In this document: in pieces, positions 8,803 to 21,040 of the stretch
Position numbering within the stretch: position 1 is the first letter of the stretch
Layout of the letters: every line of letters starts with the position of its first letter
Source: AR5 sp041499965
GTDB taxonomy: Bacteria; Methylomirabilota; Methylomirabilia; Rokubacteriales; CSP1-6
Assembly (NCBI GenBank): GCA_041499965.1
Contig: JBGQLG010000004.1
Coordinates: 15,140-79,139, forward strand
Length of the DNA stretch: 64,000 nt
Direction: 5' to 3'
Translations under genes and position numbers: made by a program
The notes under the pieces: generated by a model
Databases searched by the model: none
Told to the model about the DNA's origin: nothing
What the model saw: the letters and a program-made list of their open reading frames with translations, nothing else

Positions 8803-9697
8803 AGGCCAGGTCGACGACCAGGTTCATGACGGCCAGGAAGACGCCGTAGCTCAGCACGACGGCCATGATCATCGGGTAGTCACGGCCGGTCATGGAGAGG
8901 ACGAAGAAGCGGCCCATGCCCGGCACTCGAAAGATAGACTCGACGAAGAACGATCCGGTTCCCACCGCGGCGAAGAGCGGGCCCAGCAGCGTGACGACCG
9001 GGATCAGGGCGTTCTTGAGCGCGTGCTTGAAGATCACCGGCATCTCGCTCAGTCCCTTGGCCCGCGCGGTCAGCGTGTAGTCGGCGCGGATGACCTCCAG
9101 CATGCTGGCCCGCGTGAAGCGCGCGATGATGCCCATCGGGGCCAGGGCCAGCGTCACCGTCGGCAGTACCCACGTGTTCGGCGAGTCCCAGCCACCGGTG
9201 GGAAAGAGCGGCACCACGAACGAGAACAGGATGATCAGGAACACGGCCAGGACGAAGTTGGGGACCGCCACGCCCACCGTGGCGAGCGAGACCGAGACGT
9301 AGTCCCACCCTCGGTTCTGGTAGACGGCGGCCAGGATGCCGAGCGTGAGGCCGCCGGTGACCGCGAGCACGAGCGCCATCGAGCCGAGGAAGAGCGAGAT
9401 GGGGAACGTCTCTCTCAGGATCTCGGCCACCGTACGGGTCTTGTAGACGAACGAGAAGCCGAAATCGCCGCGGACAGCGTTGGTGATGAAAACGCCGAAC
9501 TGCTGCCAGAGCGGCTTGTCGAGGCCGTAGTGCGCCGCCAGCACCTTCTGCGCCTCCGGGGAGAGCGGATTGGCCCCCTCGGCGATCGGATCCAGCGGGC
9601 TACCCGGCGTCGCGTGCATGACCAGGAACGTCACCAGGGCCATGGCGAGGATCGTCGGGATCAGCCAGAGCAGCCGGGAGACGACGTATTGGACCAA
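8771..9697 (-). CDS. ABC transporter permease, DppB/OppB type
   Basis: A 308-aa permease with six transmembrane segments, the partner of the following DppC-type gene. It shows the family start VSRLLWLIPTILAMALVTFLVMHATPG and the EAA loop TARAKGLSEMPVIFKHALKNALIP. The start is a TTG at 9697 behind a GGAGGG ribosome-binding site. It is the first gene of the operon. No ABC ATPase gene (dppD/dppF type) is next to it on either side, so ATPases must be supplied from elsewhere. Confidence 0.92.
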   Translation of the reverse strand: MVQYVVSRLLWLIPTILAMALVTFLVMHATPGSPLDPIAEGANPLSPEAQKVLAAHYGLDKPLWQQFGVFITNAVRGDFGFSFVYKTRTVAEILRETFPISLFLGSMALVLAVTGGLTLGILAAVYQNRGWDYVSVSLATVGVAVPNFVLAVFLIILFSFVVPLFPTGGWDSPNTWVLPTVTLALAPMGIIARFTRASMLEVIRADYTLTARAKGLSEMPVIFKHALKNALIPVVTLLGPLFAAVGTGSFFVESIFRVPGMGRFFVLSMTGRDYPMIMAVVLSYGVFLAVMNLVVDLAYGVLDPRIRY

Positions 9698-9747
9698 CCA
9701 AGCCCTCCGGTCGCCGGGACCCCATCGAATCCCGGACGAGTCTGCTT

Positions 9748-9776
9748 ACTATTTGGCAAGCGATGGGGGGAGTCAA
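9748..9776 (-). promoter_or_regulatory. Promoter for the peptide-type ABC operon
   Basis: On the minus strand, TTGACT at 9776-9771 and AATAGT at 9753-9748 are separated by exactly 17 bp, giving a start site near 9741 and a leader of about 44 nt before the TTG at 9697. The match is 5/6 at -35 and 4/6 at -10 to the housekeeping consensus. Confidence 0.6.
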
Positions 9777-9798
9777 GGAGTTAACGGTAGGTTGACTC
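9770..9798. promoter_or_regulatory. Operator-like inverted repeat in the divergent promoter region
   Basis: GAGTCAA (9770-9776) and TTGACTC (9792-9798) form a perfect 7-bp inverted repeat with a 15-bp centre containing GTTAAC. One arm is the -35 box of the minus-strand ABC promoter and the other supplies a TTGACT oriented toward the glucosidase gene, although no good plus-strand -10 box follows it. A repressor bound here could control both directions. Confidence 0.4.
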
Positions 9799-9867
9799 AG
9801 AGCCCATCGTCGCCGCAGACTCATCGGACTGGGCCGTGACGGGCCGCGGGGGGATGACCGGGCGGGG

Positions 9868-12500
<2,633 letters not shown>

Positions 12501-12504
<4 letters not shown>

Positions 12505-13499
12505 TCACGCTCGACGCTCACCTCGCCACCGGTCGCGGCCCCGACGCCGCCGCCCTCGGCGCGCTGGTCCGGGCGATGGCGGCGGCCGGCGTGAAGATCG
12601 CCGACGAGCTGGCCCGGGCGGCGCTGATCGGACAGCTCGGAACCACGGGCGAGACCAATGTCCAGGGCGAGAAGGTCAAGAAGCTGGACGTGTGGGCCAA
12701 CGACGTGGTCGTCGCGGCGCTGGACGCGACGGGGCGCGCGTGCACCCAGGTGTCGGAGGAGATGGAGGAGATCCGCCACCGCCCCGAGCACTGCGCCGGC
12801 GCCGGCTTCGTGGTGTGCTTCGACCCGGTGGACGGCTCCTCCAACCTCGACGTCAACGGCATCGTCGGCACGATCTTCTCGATTCTGAAGAAGCGCGGGG
12901 GCGGGCCCGACCACGCGCGGGCCGACGTCCTGCAGCCGGGCACGACGCAGGCGGCGGCCGGCTACATCATGTACGGCCCCTCGACCCTTCTCGTGATGAC
13001 CACCGGCGCCGGCGTGCACGGCTTCACGGTGGACCGCGCGAGCGGGGCGTGGGTCCGCACGCACACGAACCTCAGGATGCCCGCCCGCGGCCGGACCTAC
13101 AGCGTCAATGACGGCAACTTCACCCGCTGGCCCGACGGGATACGGCGATTCGTCGAGCACGTGCGCCAGATCGACGTCCCGACCGGACGACCCTACACTG
13201 CTCGCTACGCCGGGTCGCTGGTCACCGACGTGCATCGGACGCTGCTGGAGGGCGGCATCTATCTGTACCCCGAGGACGCGGCGGGCAGCGGCAAGCAGAG
13301 CAGCGGCAAGCTGCGGCTGATGTACGAGGCCTCGCCGATGGGGTGGATCATCGAGCAGGCCGGTGGCGCGGCGTCCACCGGGCGGGCCCGCATCCTCGAT
13401 CTCGTGCCGACGGCACCGCACCAGCGCGTGCCGCTGCTGATCGGCAGCGCCGAGGACGTGCGGCTGGCCGAGGACTTCTACACCGGCAAGTACTCGTAG
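12501..13499 (+). CDS. fbp: Fructose-1,6-bisphosphatase class I
   Basis: A 332-aa enzyme hydrolysing fructose 1,6-bisphosphate to fructose 6-phosphate. The signature FDPVDGSSNLD (about residues 107-117) contains the metal and phosphate ligands. Upstream are GETNVQGEKVKKLD and the acidic site VSEEMEEI; near the C-terminus is KLRLMYEASPMGWIIEQAGG. The GTG at 12501 overlaps the TGA of the glucosidase gene (GTGA) and gives the usual family length; the longer in-frame start inside that gene is not needed. Second gene of the operon. Confidence 0.94.
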
Positions 13500-13518
13500 C
13501 GACGAAGGAGGAGACGAA

Positions 13519-14448
13519 GTGACGACGACGGAGCGCGTGCGCGAGATCCTCAGCTGGTACGGCAGCGACAGCCCGGGAACGCTGACCAACCTGGCCCGCA
13601 TGCTATCGGCCGGCACCCTGGGCGGCACCGGGCGCATGGTCATCCTGCCGGTCGACCAGGGCTTCGAGCACGGGCCGGCCCGCAGCTTCGCGCCCAACCC
13701 GGCCGGCTACGATCCGCGTTACCACTTCCAGCTGGCGATCGACACGGGGTGCAGTGCCTACGCGGCGCCGCTGGGCTTCCTGGAGGCGGGCGCTCGCGAG
13801 TTCGCCGGCCAGGTGCCGCTCATCCTCAAGCTCAACAACCACGACGTGCTCTACGAGGAGAAGGACCCGATCCAGGCCATCACCGGCTCGGTGCGCGACG
13901 CGCTGCGGCTCGGCTGCGTCGCGATCGGCTACACGATCTACCCCGGCTCGACCCACCGCCTGGACATGTACACGAAGCTCCGCGAGCTGGCCGAGGAGGC
14001 CAAGGCCAACGGCCTCGTCGTGGTGGTGTGGTCGTACCCGCGCGGCTCCGGCCTCTCCAAGGAGGGCGAGACCGGCATCGACGTGACCGCCTACGCCGCC
14101 CACATCGCGGCCCAGCTCGGCGCTCACATCGTCAAGGTGAAGCTGCCCTCGGCGCACCTGGAGCAGGCCCCCGCCAAGAAGGTGTACGAGACCGAGGGCG
14201 TGAAGGTCGGGACGCTGGCCGAGCGCGTGCGTCACGTCGTGCAGTCCACCTTCAATGGCCGTCGCGTGGTCATCTTCTCGGGCGGTCCGACGACCAGCGA
14301 CGAGCAGGTCTACGACGAGGTGCGCGCCATCCGTGACGGCGGCGGCTTCGGCTCGATCATCGGCCGCAACTCGTTCCAGCGCAAGAAGCCGGACGCGGTG
14401 AAGTTCCTGGGCACGATCATGGGCATCTACGCCGGCACCCAGAAGTGA
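13519..14448 (+). CDS. Fructose-bisphosphate aldolase class I (DhnA/FbaB type)
   Basis: A 309-aa protein with a GTG start behind a strong AAGGAGGAGA ribosome-binding site. The family features are GRMVILPVDQGFEHGPARSF, the LKLNNHDVLY strand and the Schiff-base region HIVKVKLPS (about residues 203-211). The phosphate-binding end IFSGGPTTSDEQ is present. It interconverts fructose bisphosphate and triose phosphates. Its place between class I FBPase and glucokinase supports a gluconeogenesis/glycolysis branch point; in FBPase-aldolase pairs the direction depends on regulation that cannot be seen here. Confidence 0.92.
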   Translation: MTTTERVREILSWYGSDSPGTLTNLARMLSAGTLGGTGRMVILPVDQGFEHGPARSFAPNPAGYDPRYHFQLAIDTGCSAYAAPLGFLEAGAREFAGQVPLILKLNNHDVLYEEKDPIQAITGSVRDALRLGCVAIGYTIYPGSTHRLDMYTKLRELAEEAKANGLVVVVWSYPRGSGLSKEGETGIDVTAYAAHIAAQLGAHIVKVKLPSAHLEQAPAKKVYETEGVKVGTLAERVRHVVQSTFNGRRVVIFSGGPTTSDEQVYDEVRAIRDGGGFGSIIGRNSFQRKKPDAVKFLGTIMGIYAGTQK

Positions 14449-15425
14449 TCGTCCTCGCCGGCGACGTCGGCGGCACCAAGACCGCGCTCGCACTCTTCGA
14501 CAAGACCGCGCGGGGTCCGGTGCTCGTCCGGGAGGATACGCTATCCAGCCGCGGGTTCGCGACGCTCGAGGCCGCCATCGAGCGCTTCCTCTCGGCCGGC
14601 CCGCGGCCGAAGATCGAGGGGGTCTGCCTGGGGGTGGCCGGGCCCGTGGTCGACGGTCGCTGCGTGGCCACCAACCTGCCGTGGGTCATCGACGAGCACG
14701 CGCTCGCCTCCGCGATCCCGGCTCCGCGGGTGAAGCTCCTCAACGATCTGGAGGTTGCCGCTCACGGCGTGCTGAGCCTGCCCGAGGCCGAGCTGCGGAC
14801 GCTGCAGCCGGGCACTCCACGTCAGGGGCACATGGTGCTGATCGCGGCCGGCACCGGGCTGGGCGAGGCCCTCATCGTCCAGGACGGCGACCGCCGAATC
14901 GTCATCGCCAGCGAGGGCGGTCACGGGGATTTCGCGCCCCGTGATGACGTCGAGGAGGATCTGCTGCGGTTTCTCCGCAAGGAGTTCGGCCGCGTCTCGC
15001 TCGAGCGCATCCTGTCCGGCCCCGGGCTCTTCAACGTCTACCGCTTCCTGCGCGACACCGGATGGGCCAGGGAGTCGGCCCAGGTCGCCGAGCGCATGCG
15101 GGCCGGCGACCCCAGCGCGATCGTCAGCGAGATGGCCCTGGCCGAGAGTGATTCGATGTGCGTCAAGGCGCTGGACATCTTCGTGTCGGTCTACGGTGCC
15201 GAGGCGGGGAACCTGGCGCTCAAGGCGATGGCGGTGGGCGGCGTCTTCGTGGGGGGCGGGATCGCGCCGCGCATCCTGCCGCGGCTGACGACCGGCGCGT
15301 TCGTGGCCGCCTTCCGCGACAAGGGCCGTCTCGGCCCGCTGATGGAGGCGATCCCCGTCTGCGTCGCGCTCAATCCCCGGGCGCCGCTGCTCGGCGCCGC
15401 CCAGGTCGCCACCACGCTCGTCTAG
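14445..15425 (+). CDS. glk: Glucokinase
   Basis: A 326-aa kinase phosphorylating glucose at O6. The N-terminal phosphate loop LAGDVGGTKTAL (residues 4-15), the sugar-binding NDLEVAAHG and the IAAGTGLGEALI and EGGHGDFAPRD motifs match the Glk (PF02685) family rather than ROK kinases. The GTG start overlaps the aldolase stop (GTGA). Last gene of the operon; the glucose it phosphorylates could come from the glucosidase at the operon head. The stop is followed directly by the palindromic repeat element at 15432. Confidence 0.93.
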   Translation: MIVLAGDVGGTKTALALFDKTARGPVLVREDTLSSRGFATLEAAIERFLSAGPRPKIEGVCLGVAGPVVDGRCVATNLPWVIDEHALASAIPAPRVKLLNDLEVAAHGVLSLPEAELRTLQPGTPRQGHMVLIAAGTGLGEALIVQDGDRRIVIASEGGHGDFAPRDDVEEDLLRFLRKEFGRVSLERILSGPGLFNVYRFLRDTGWARESAQVAERMRAGDPSAIVSEMALAESDSMCVKALDIFVSVYGAEAGNLALKAMAVGGVFVGGGIAPRILPRLTTGAFVAAFRDKGRLGPLMEAIPVCVALNPRAPLLGAAQVATTLV

Positions 15426-15431
15426 AAACAT

Positions 15432-15490
15432 GGGGGCCCCGAGATGGCCCCCCCCAGCGCTCGGGGCGCCCCGGCGAAGCCGAGGCGCCC
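15432..15490. repeat. Intergenic double-hairpin repeat, copy 1
   Basis: A GGGGGCC / GGCCCCC hairpin is followed by a second one, GGGCGCCCCGGC-GAA-GCCGAGGCGCCC, with 12-bp arms (one mismatch) and a GAA loop. A near-identical element lies at 47545-47609. Both copies lie between convergent genes, so a bidirectional terminator or REP-like element is likely. The two copies differ in the second stem while keeping it paired. Confidence 0.75.
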
Positions 15491-15530
15491 GTCGGTCATG
15501 CGCGCTACGACTTTTCCCGAACGAGCCGAG

Positions 15531-18221
15531 CTATGTTTTGGGGGTGACCTCGTCGAGGTCGTCGCGATCGTGGGTGATGGGCAGGGTGACCGTGAAGGTC
15601 GTGCCCTTCCCGAGCTCGCTCTGCACGTCGATCGTCCCGCCGTGGCTCTGCACGATGCCGAGGCTGACCGACAGGCCGAGACCGGTGCCGCTCACCTCCG
15701 GCTTGGTCGTGAAGAACGGATCGAAGATGCGACCCAGGATCTCGGCCGGGATGCCGGGCCCGGTGTCCTCGAAGGCGATCCTCAGCGTGCCGCCGTCGAG
15801 GCTGGTGCGGATCGTGAGCGAACCGCCGCCCTTCATCGCGTAGACGGCGTTGTTGATGATGTTGAGGAACACCTGCTTGATGCGCGACACGTCCATCTCG
15901 ACCATCGGCAGGTCCTCGGCGTGCGCCTCGGTCACGGTGACCGCGTTCAGGGCGCCCTGGCGGCGGACCATCCCCACCACCTGCTCGATGACGGCGCTGA
16001 CGTCGGACGGCTCGGGCATGAAGTCGCGCTGGCGACTGAACTGGAGCAGGTCGCGCACGATGTCACGCGCGCGCGAGGCCTCCTCCTGGATGAGGCCGAG
16101 CTCCTCGCGCATCGGGTCGTCGGCGGGCAGGCGTTCGGCGATGAACGAGGCGAAGCCCAGCACGGTGGTGAGGGGATTGTTGATCTCATGCGCGATGTTG
16201 GCGGCCAGCTCGCCGATGGCGGCCAGCTTCGTGGACTGCACGAGCTGGGCCTGGGTCTGCTTGAGCTCGGCCATCTGTTGCTTGACGCCCTCGAACAGGC
16301 GCGAGTTCTCGATGGCCAGCGCGCCCTGCAGCGCGATGCCCTCGGCCAGCCGCAGCTCCTCGGCGGCGAAGCGATGGGCCTGGGTGAGCCACAGGATGGA
16401 GAATCCGCCGATCAGCTCGTCCTTCCAGAAGATCGGTTGGATGAGCATCGACTTGTGCTCCACGACCTGCGAAGCCGCCATCCCGCTCCAGGCCTCGGCC
16501 TGGCTGTCGGAGGCGGCGATCGGCCCCTTGGCCGCCATCAGCGCGGTGACCACCGGATCGTCGAGCTTGAGGCTCGACGCCGCCGTCACGCCCAGGAGCT
16601 CCTTGGGAATGCGATAGCCGACCAGCGGCACGAAGCGCGCGCGGTCGGGCGCCAGCAGCCACGCGACGCCCATGTCGCCGCGGAGCGTGCGCACCATCTC
16701 GCGGGTGGCCCGACGGAGGATCTCGGTGAGATCGAGCGTGGAGCCGATGGCCTGGCTGACCGCCACTAGCGTCTCGTTGTACTGCAGGCGGCGCTGCGTC
16801 TCCTCGTACAGGCGCGCATTGCGGATGGCCACCGCGGCCGACGTCGCCAGGGCCTGGACCAGCGCGACCTCGTCGGCCCCGAACTCGCGGCGCTGACGGG
16901 AGAGGCCGACCAGCACGCCGACCGGTGCCTCCTCCAGCAGGAGCGGCACCGCGACGAGCGACATGAGCCCCTCGGCTTGCGCCCACTGGCGCTCTTTGAG
17001 GCGTGGATCGACCGGCAGGTCGGCGATCACGAGCGGCGTCAGGTGCTCCATGACCCAGCCGACGATGCCCTCGCCCGGCTCGAACCGCCCGCGCCGGTCG
17101 CCTGGCTGCTCGGCCAGCCCCGCCTGGGCGTGCAGCCGGTACTCGCCGGGACCCTCTTCGAGCCAGATCCGCACGACGTCCAGGTAGATGCGCGAGCGCA
17201 CCAGCTCGGTGAAGCGCTGCAGGACGTCGGCGAGGCGCAGCGAGGAGGCCAGCAGGTGGCCGGCCTCGACGAGGCTCTGCTGCTCGGCCGCGCGCTGGGC
17301 GACGCCGTGGAACAAGCGGGCGTTCTCCACCGCGATGGCGACCTGGTTGGCCACGATGTTCAGCAGTTGCTCCTCGTCGGCCTTGGCGCCGGGCGGCAGG
17401 GTGTGGCGGGCCGTCATCACGCCGAGGGGCCGGCCCCGCACCGTGAGCGCCAGCGTCCAGTCGGCCTCGGCCCAGTCCTCGCCGGTGGCCAGGCCCGTCC
17501 CGGCCAGCACGCTGCGCGGCCGCTCGGTCTCGTCACCGGTCACCGCCACCTTGACGTCCGCGTCCGGCAGCTCGACGGACAGGCTGCGGGTGCCGAGCGC
17601 CTTGGACAGGGCCGGCAACAGCTGCTCGAGCATGGCGCGGGCGCCGACCTCGGAGGTGATGTCCTGCACCGCGCGGTGGAGATCGGCGAGCTGGGTGGCG
17701 CGGCGCACGAAGTGCTGGTTGAGGCGCTTGAGCTCCTCCACCTGATTGACCAGCCGGTAGACGAGGCGCTGGTTCAGCTCGCGGAGATAGACGCCTTGCT
17801 CGCGCTCCTCGACCTGCTCGCGCTTGCCGTGCAGGAATTCCTCGACCTGGCGGGGGAAGGTATCGACGTCGATCGGTTTCTGGATATAGCCGTCGCACCC
17901 GGCCACCAGCGTGCGCTGGCGGTCGCCTTCCATCGCGTAAGCGGTCAGCGCGACGACCGGTGTGTTGGCGAAGGCTGGGAACGACTTGATGACCGCCACC
18001 ACCTCGTAGCCGTCGATGCCCGGCAGGTTCACGTCGAGCAGGATCAGGGCCGGCTCCTCGCGCACCGCCGCCTCGATGCCGGAGAGCCCGTCCTCGGCGT
18101 CGACGATCGTATAGCCGTCGGCCTCCATGATGGCGCGGACCAGCATGCGGTTCTCGGGGTTGTCCTCGATGTAGAGGATCTTGGGCTTCTTCCCGTCGCG
18201 GCGAATGATGGGAGCGGGCAT
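15531..18221 (-). CDS. REC-GAF-GAF-GAF histidine kinase
   Basis: An 896-aa soluble kinase. A receiver domain comes first (about residues 14-128; phospho-Asp in LILLDVNLPG, conserved Lys in YIQKPI), then a coiled linker and three GAF-like domains (about 190-650). A HisKA domain follows with the H-box NIAHEINNPLTT (His about 677) and a HATPase domain with the N-box NIINNAVYAM, then DTGPGIP and GTGLGLS. A receiver in front of the kinase suggests it is controlled by another kinase. Last gene of a minus-strand signalling operon, 10 bp after the 7TM kinase, which is the obvious candidate partner. Confidence 0.92.
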   Translation of the reverse strand: MPAPIIRRDGKKPKILYIEDNPENRMLVRAIMEADGYTIVDAEDGLSGIEAAVREEPALILLDVNLPGIDGYEVVAVIKSFPAFANTPVVALTAYAMEGDRQRTLVAGCDGYIQKPIDVDTFPRQVEEFLHGKREQVEEREQGVYLRELNQRLVYRLVNQVEELKRLNQHFVRRATQLADLHRAVQDITSEVGARAMLEQLLPALSKALGTRSLSVELPDADVKVAVTGDETERPRSVLAGTGLATGEDWAEADWTLALTVRGRPLGVMTARHTLPPGAKADEEQLLNIVANQVAIAVENARLFHGVAQRAAEQQSLVEAGHLLASSLRLADVLQRFTELVRSRIYLDVVRIWLEEGPGEYRLHAQAGLAEQPGDRRGRFEPGEGIVGWVMEHLTPLVIADLPVDPRLKERQWAQAEGLMSLVAVPLLLEEAPVGVLVGLSRQRREFGADEVALVQALATSAAVAIRNARLYEETQRRLQYNETLVAVSQAIGSTLDLTEILRRATREMVRTLRGDMGVAWLLAPDRARFVPLVGYRIPKELLGVTAASSLKLDDPVVTALMAAKGPIAASDSQAEAWSGMAASQVVEHKSMLIQPIFWKDELIGGFSILWLTQAHRFAAEELRLAEGIALQGALAIENSRLFEGVKQQMAELKQTQAQLVQSTKLAAIGELAANIAHEINNPLTTVLGFASFIAERLPADDPMREELGLIQEEASRARDIVRDLLQFSRQRDFMPEPSDVSAVIEQVVGMVRRQGALNAVTVTEAHAEDLPMVEMDVSRIKQVFLNIINNAVYAMKGGGSLTIRTSLDGGTLRIAFEDTGPGIPAEILGRIFDPFFTTKPEVSGTGLGLSVSLGIVQSHGGTIDVQSELGKGTTFTVTLPITHDRDDLDEVTPKT

Positions 18222-18231
18222 GGGGTGTCCT

Positions 18232-20376
18232 TTACCCCTGCGCCGGGGTCAGCGGCAGGGTGAAGTGAAAGGTCGAGCCCTGGCTCTCGCGGCTCTCCGC
18301 CCAGATCCGGCCACGATGCAGCTCGACGAACTTCTTGCTGATGGCCAGGCCGAGCCCGGTGCCGTCAGCCTGCTGAGCGAGCGGATTGTCCAGGCGCTGG
18401 AACGGCTCGAACAGCCGCTGCAGGTCGCCGGGCGAGATGCCGATGCCGGTGTCGGCCACGGAGACGTGCAGGGCCTCGGGCTCGGGCCGGACCTGCACCA
18501 GCACGTGGCCGCTGTGCGTGAACTTGATGGCGTTGGAGAGCAGGTTGAGCAGCACCTGCTTGACCCGCATGCGGTCAGCGTGGACCATCGGCAGCTCGAC
18601 CGGCATGTCCTTTTCGATCTTCACGCGCTTGTCCCGGACCAGCGGCATCGAGGACTCGATGCACTCCTCGACCACGTCGTGCAGGTCGAACTTCTCCGGA
18701 CGCATCTCGAACTTGCCGGCCTCGATGCGGGAGAAGTCGAGGATGCTGTTGATCAGCTCCAGCAGGTGGCGGCTGGAGTTGTGGACGGAACGGACGTACG
18801 CCTCCTGCCGCTCCGTGAGGTCGCCGTCGAGACGGTTGAGCAGGACCTTGGAGAAGCCGATGATCGAGTTCAGCGGGGTCCGCAGCTCGTGCGACATGTT
18901 GGCGAGGAACTGCGATTTGAGACGGCTGGCCTCGAGGAGGCGGGCGTTGGAGGTGGCCAGTCCCTCGTAGAGCCGCGCGTTCTCCAGCGAGATGGCGGCC
19001 TGGGTGGCCAGCAGCAGGAGGACCTCGAGCTCCTGGTCGTCGTAGATCTCGCCCGACAGCTTTTCGCCGAGGAGGAGGATCCCGTTGAGCTTGTTCTCGA
19101 CCTTGAGCGGCACGATCAGCGCGGCCTTGACCGCTTCTAGCTCGCCCTCGGCCGTCTCGAAGTAGCGGGCGATGCGGGGGTTCAGCTTCACCTCTTCCTT
19201 GACCAGCAGTCCCTCGGTCGTGACCAGCCACTGAGCGATGGGGCTGTCGGCGCGGATCGACTCGATCCCCGAGCCCTCCTCGACCGTGGTGTCCTCCTGG
19301 TAGTTGACGAACGCACCGGTGGTGGGGTCGTGGATCATGAGCGTGGCGTGGGTGGCCGGGATGCCGCGCACCAGTCCGTGCACGAGCGTATCGACCAGCT
19401 CGTTGAAGTTCAGGATGGAGCTCATCCGCTTGCTGATCTGCAGCAGGGTCTCGTAGCAACCCTGCCGCTTGCTGAACATCATCCGCTGGATGCGGTCGTC
19501 GAGCCCCTGGCCCAGCGGCGACAGCAGCACCGTGATCACCGCCCCCACCGGCACGATCAGCCACAGCGCGCTGGCTTCCTTCAGGTTGAAGTAGTCCTCG
19601 ATCACCTTGGTGGCCACGCCGAGGACGAGCGTGATGACGGTGCCCACCAGCGCGTAGACGGCCGTCTTCTTCACCGCCACCGCCACCGCGAACAGGCGGT
19701 AGCGCACGATGGACGTGCCCAGCATGAGGGCGAAGATCATGTTGGCCGGAATGCCGACCGGATAGACGTAGTCGGCGGCCGGCACGAATCGGCTGAGGAT
19801 GAAGCGCGCGAAGTCGACCCAGCCACCGGCCAGGCTCACCAGGGTGCCGAGCATGATCAGCGTGCCGCGGTTGCGCCGGAAGCTGGAGTCGATGCCCCGG
19901 TGGTCCCGCACGAGGAGGATCACGCCGTAGATCATGAAGCCGTTGAAGGCGAGCAGGTACGGCAGGTACAGCGGGCCGGTCGCCGGCGCCCAGCCCCAGT
20001 GCGTGGCCTTCACGCCGCTCATGAACCACGGGGAGCCGGACAGGTTGATCAGCTCGTAGATGAAGGCCAACAGGTAGGCCAGGACCAGCGACGGTCGATG
20101 ACGGGTCGTGCTGTCGAGGAAGATGAGGACGAAGTGGTAGTAGAAGGCCGGCAGCGCGATGACGCCGATGTGGATGACGATCTCGACGAAGTAGGCGGTC
20201 CACTCGTCGGGGCTCGTGCGCAGGAGGAAGACGCCGAAGTTCCACAGCGCCATCCCGGACGCGAAATAGGCAAAGACGCGGTTGAGCCGACTCCCCGGGT
20301 TGCGCAGCAGCGACAATCCGGCCAGGGAGACGTTGAGGAAGAACGCTACGAGCGGGAGAAGACTATGAGGGCTCAC
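18232..20376 (-). CDS. Membrane histidine kinase with N-terminal 7TM region and GAF domain
   Basis: A 714-aa sensor kinase with a GTG start. Residues 1-290 hold seven or more transmembrane helices of the HisKA_7TM type with further hydrophobic segments; a GAF domain spans about 310-455, then HisKA with ANMSHELRTPLNSI (His about 493), and HATPase with NLLSNAIKFTHSG, DTGIGIS and GTGLGLAISK. No receiver domain is attached. It overlaps the upstream GNAT gene by 14 nt. It probably transfers phosphate to the receiver of the following kinase or to other receivers in the window. Confidence 0.92.
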   Translation of the reverse strand: MSPHSLLPLVAFFLNVSLAGLSLLRNPGSRLNRVFAYFASGMALWNFGVFLLRTSPDEWTAYFVEIVIHIGVIALPAFYYHFVLIFLDSTTRHRPSLVLAYLLAFIYELINLSGSPWFMSGVKATHWGWAPATGPLYLPYLLAFNGFMIYGVILLVRDHRGIDSSFRRNRGTLIMLGTLVSLAGGWVDFARFILSRFVPAADYVYPVGIPANMIFALMLGTSIVRYRLFAVAVAVKKTAVYALVGTVITLVLGVATKVIEDYFNLKEASALWLIVPVGAVITVLLSPLGQGLDDRIQRMMFSKRQGCYETLLQISKRMSSILNFNELVDTLVHGLVRGIPATHATLMIHDPTTGAFVNYQEDTTVEEGSGIESIRADSPIAQWLVTTEGLLVKEEVKLNPRIARYFETAEGELEAVKAALIVPLKVENKLNGILLLGEKLSGEIYDDQELEVLLLLATQAAISLENARLYEGLATSNARLLEASRLKSQFLANMSHELRTPLNSIIGFSKVLLNRLDGDLTERQEAYVRSVHNSSRHLLELINSILDFSRIEAGKFEMRPEKFDLHDVVEECIESSMPLVRDKRVKIEKDMPVELPMVHADRMRVKQVLLNLLSNAIKFTHSGHVLVQVRPEPEALHVSVADTGIGISPGDLQRLFEPFQRLDNPLAQQADGTGLGLAISKKFVELHRGRIWAESRESQGSTFHFTLPLTPAQG

Positions 20377-21040
20377 GCCCGTTCCCCTCGGGCGGATCGA
20401 GAGGAAGGTAGACCTTGTCCTTCTGGCGCTGCGCTTCGATCTCCTCCTTGAGGATCCCGAAGATCACCAGGTCCCAGTACCGTTCGCCGTCGAAGCCGGC
20501 CTGGCGGAGGATCCCCTCCTGCCGGAACCCGTTGCGCCGGAGGGAGTTCATGCTGAGCACGTTGTACTCGTAGACTTTGGCTTCGATGCGACGCAGGCCG
20601 AGCACGTCCACGCCATAGTAAGAAATGAGTTTACCTGCTTCGACCCCGAAACCCCGCTTCATTGCTCGCACGTCGGTGATGATCGTCTCCAGGAAGGCGT
20701 AACCCTCCAGCAGGTGGATGTTGAAGAGGCGCACCACCCCCACCGGTTTGGTCCAGCCCCGGTGGGCCTCGATGACCAGCACGATCTGGGTGGGATCGGT
20801 CAGGACCGCCTCGAAGAAGGCCGGCGACTTGTCCCACACATGCTTGTAGGACTGCAAGAACTCGCTGCCGACCATGCGTTCGAGGAACGGGTCGTCGACC
20901 CACGCGGAGAGATGGTCGAGATCTGCCGGCGTGAATGTCCGGAGATAGACCCTGGTGCCGCGGGAGATGACGCTGCCGCGCTCGCGGGGCGGCGTCGATT
21001 GGGAGGGGGCGTCAGGCCCCTGGTGCTCCACCGAGATCAC
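20363..21040 (-). CDS. GNAT-family N-acetyltransferase
   Basis: A 225-aa protein. The GTG at 21040 overlaps the stop of the STAS gene (GTGA) and is preferred over the longer frame, which runs into that gene. From residue 20 it reads as an Acetyltransf_3-type GNAT: RVYLRTFTPADLDHLSAWVDD, the acetyl-CoA strand FLETIITDVRAMKRGFGVEAGKLI, and LRRIEAKVYEYNVLSMNSLRRNGFRQEG. These are typical of enzymes that acetylate protein N-termini or amino sugars. The substrate cannot be predicted; its place inside a signalling operon is odd. Confidence 0.85.
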   Translation of the reverse strand: MISVEHQGPDAPSQSTPPRERGSVISRGTRVYLRTFTPADLDHLSAWVDDPFLERMVGSEFLQSYKHVWDKSPAFFEAVLTDPTQIVLVIEAHRGWTKPVGVVRLFNIHLLEGYAFLETIITDVRAMKRGFGVEAGKLISYYGVDVLGLRRIEAKVYEYNVLSMNSLRRNGFRQEGILRQAGFDGERYWDLVIFGILKEEIEAQRQKDKVYLPLDPPEGNGREPS

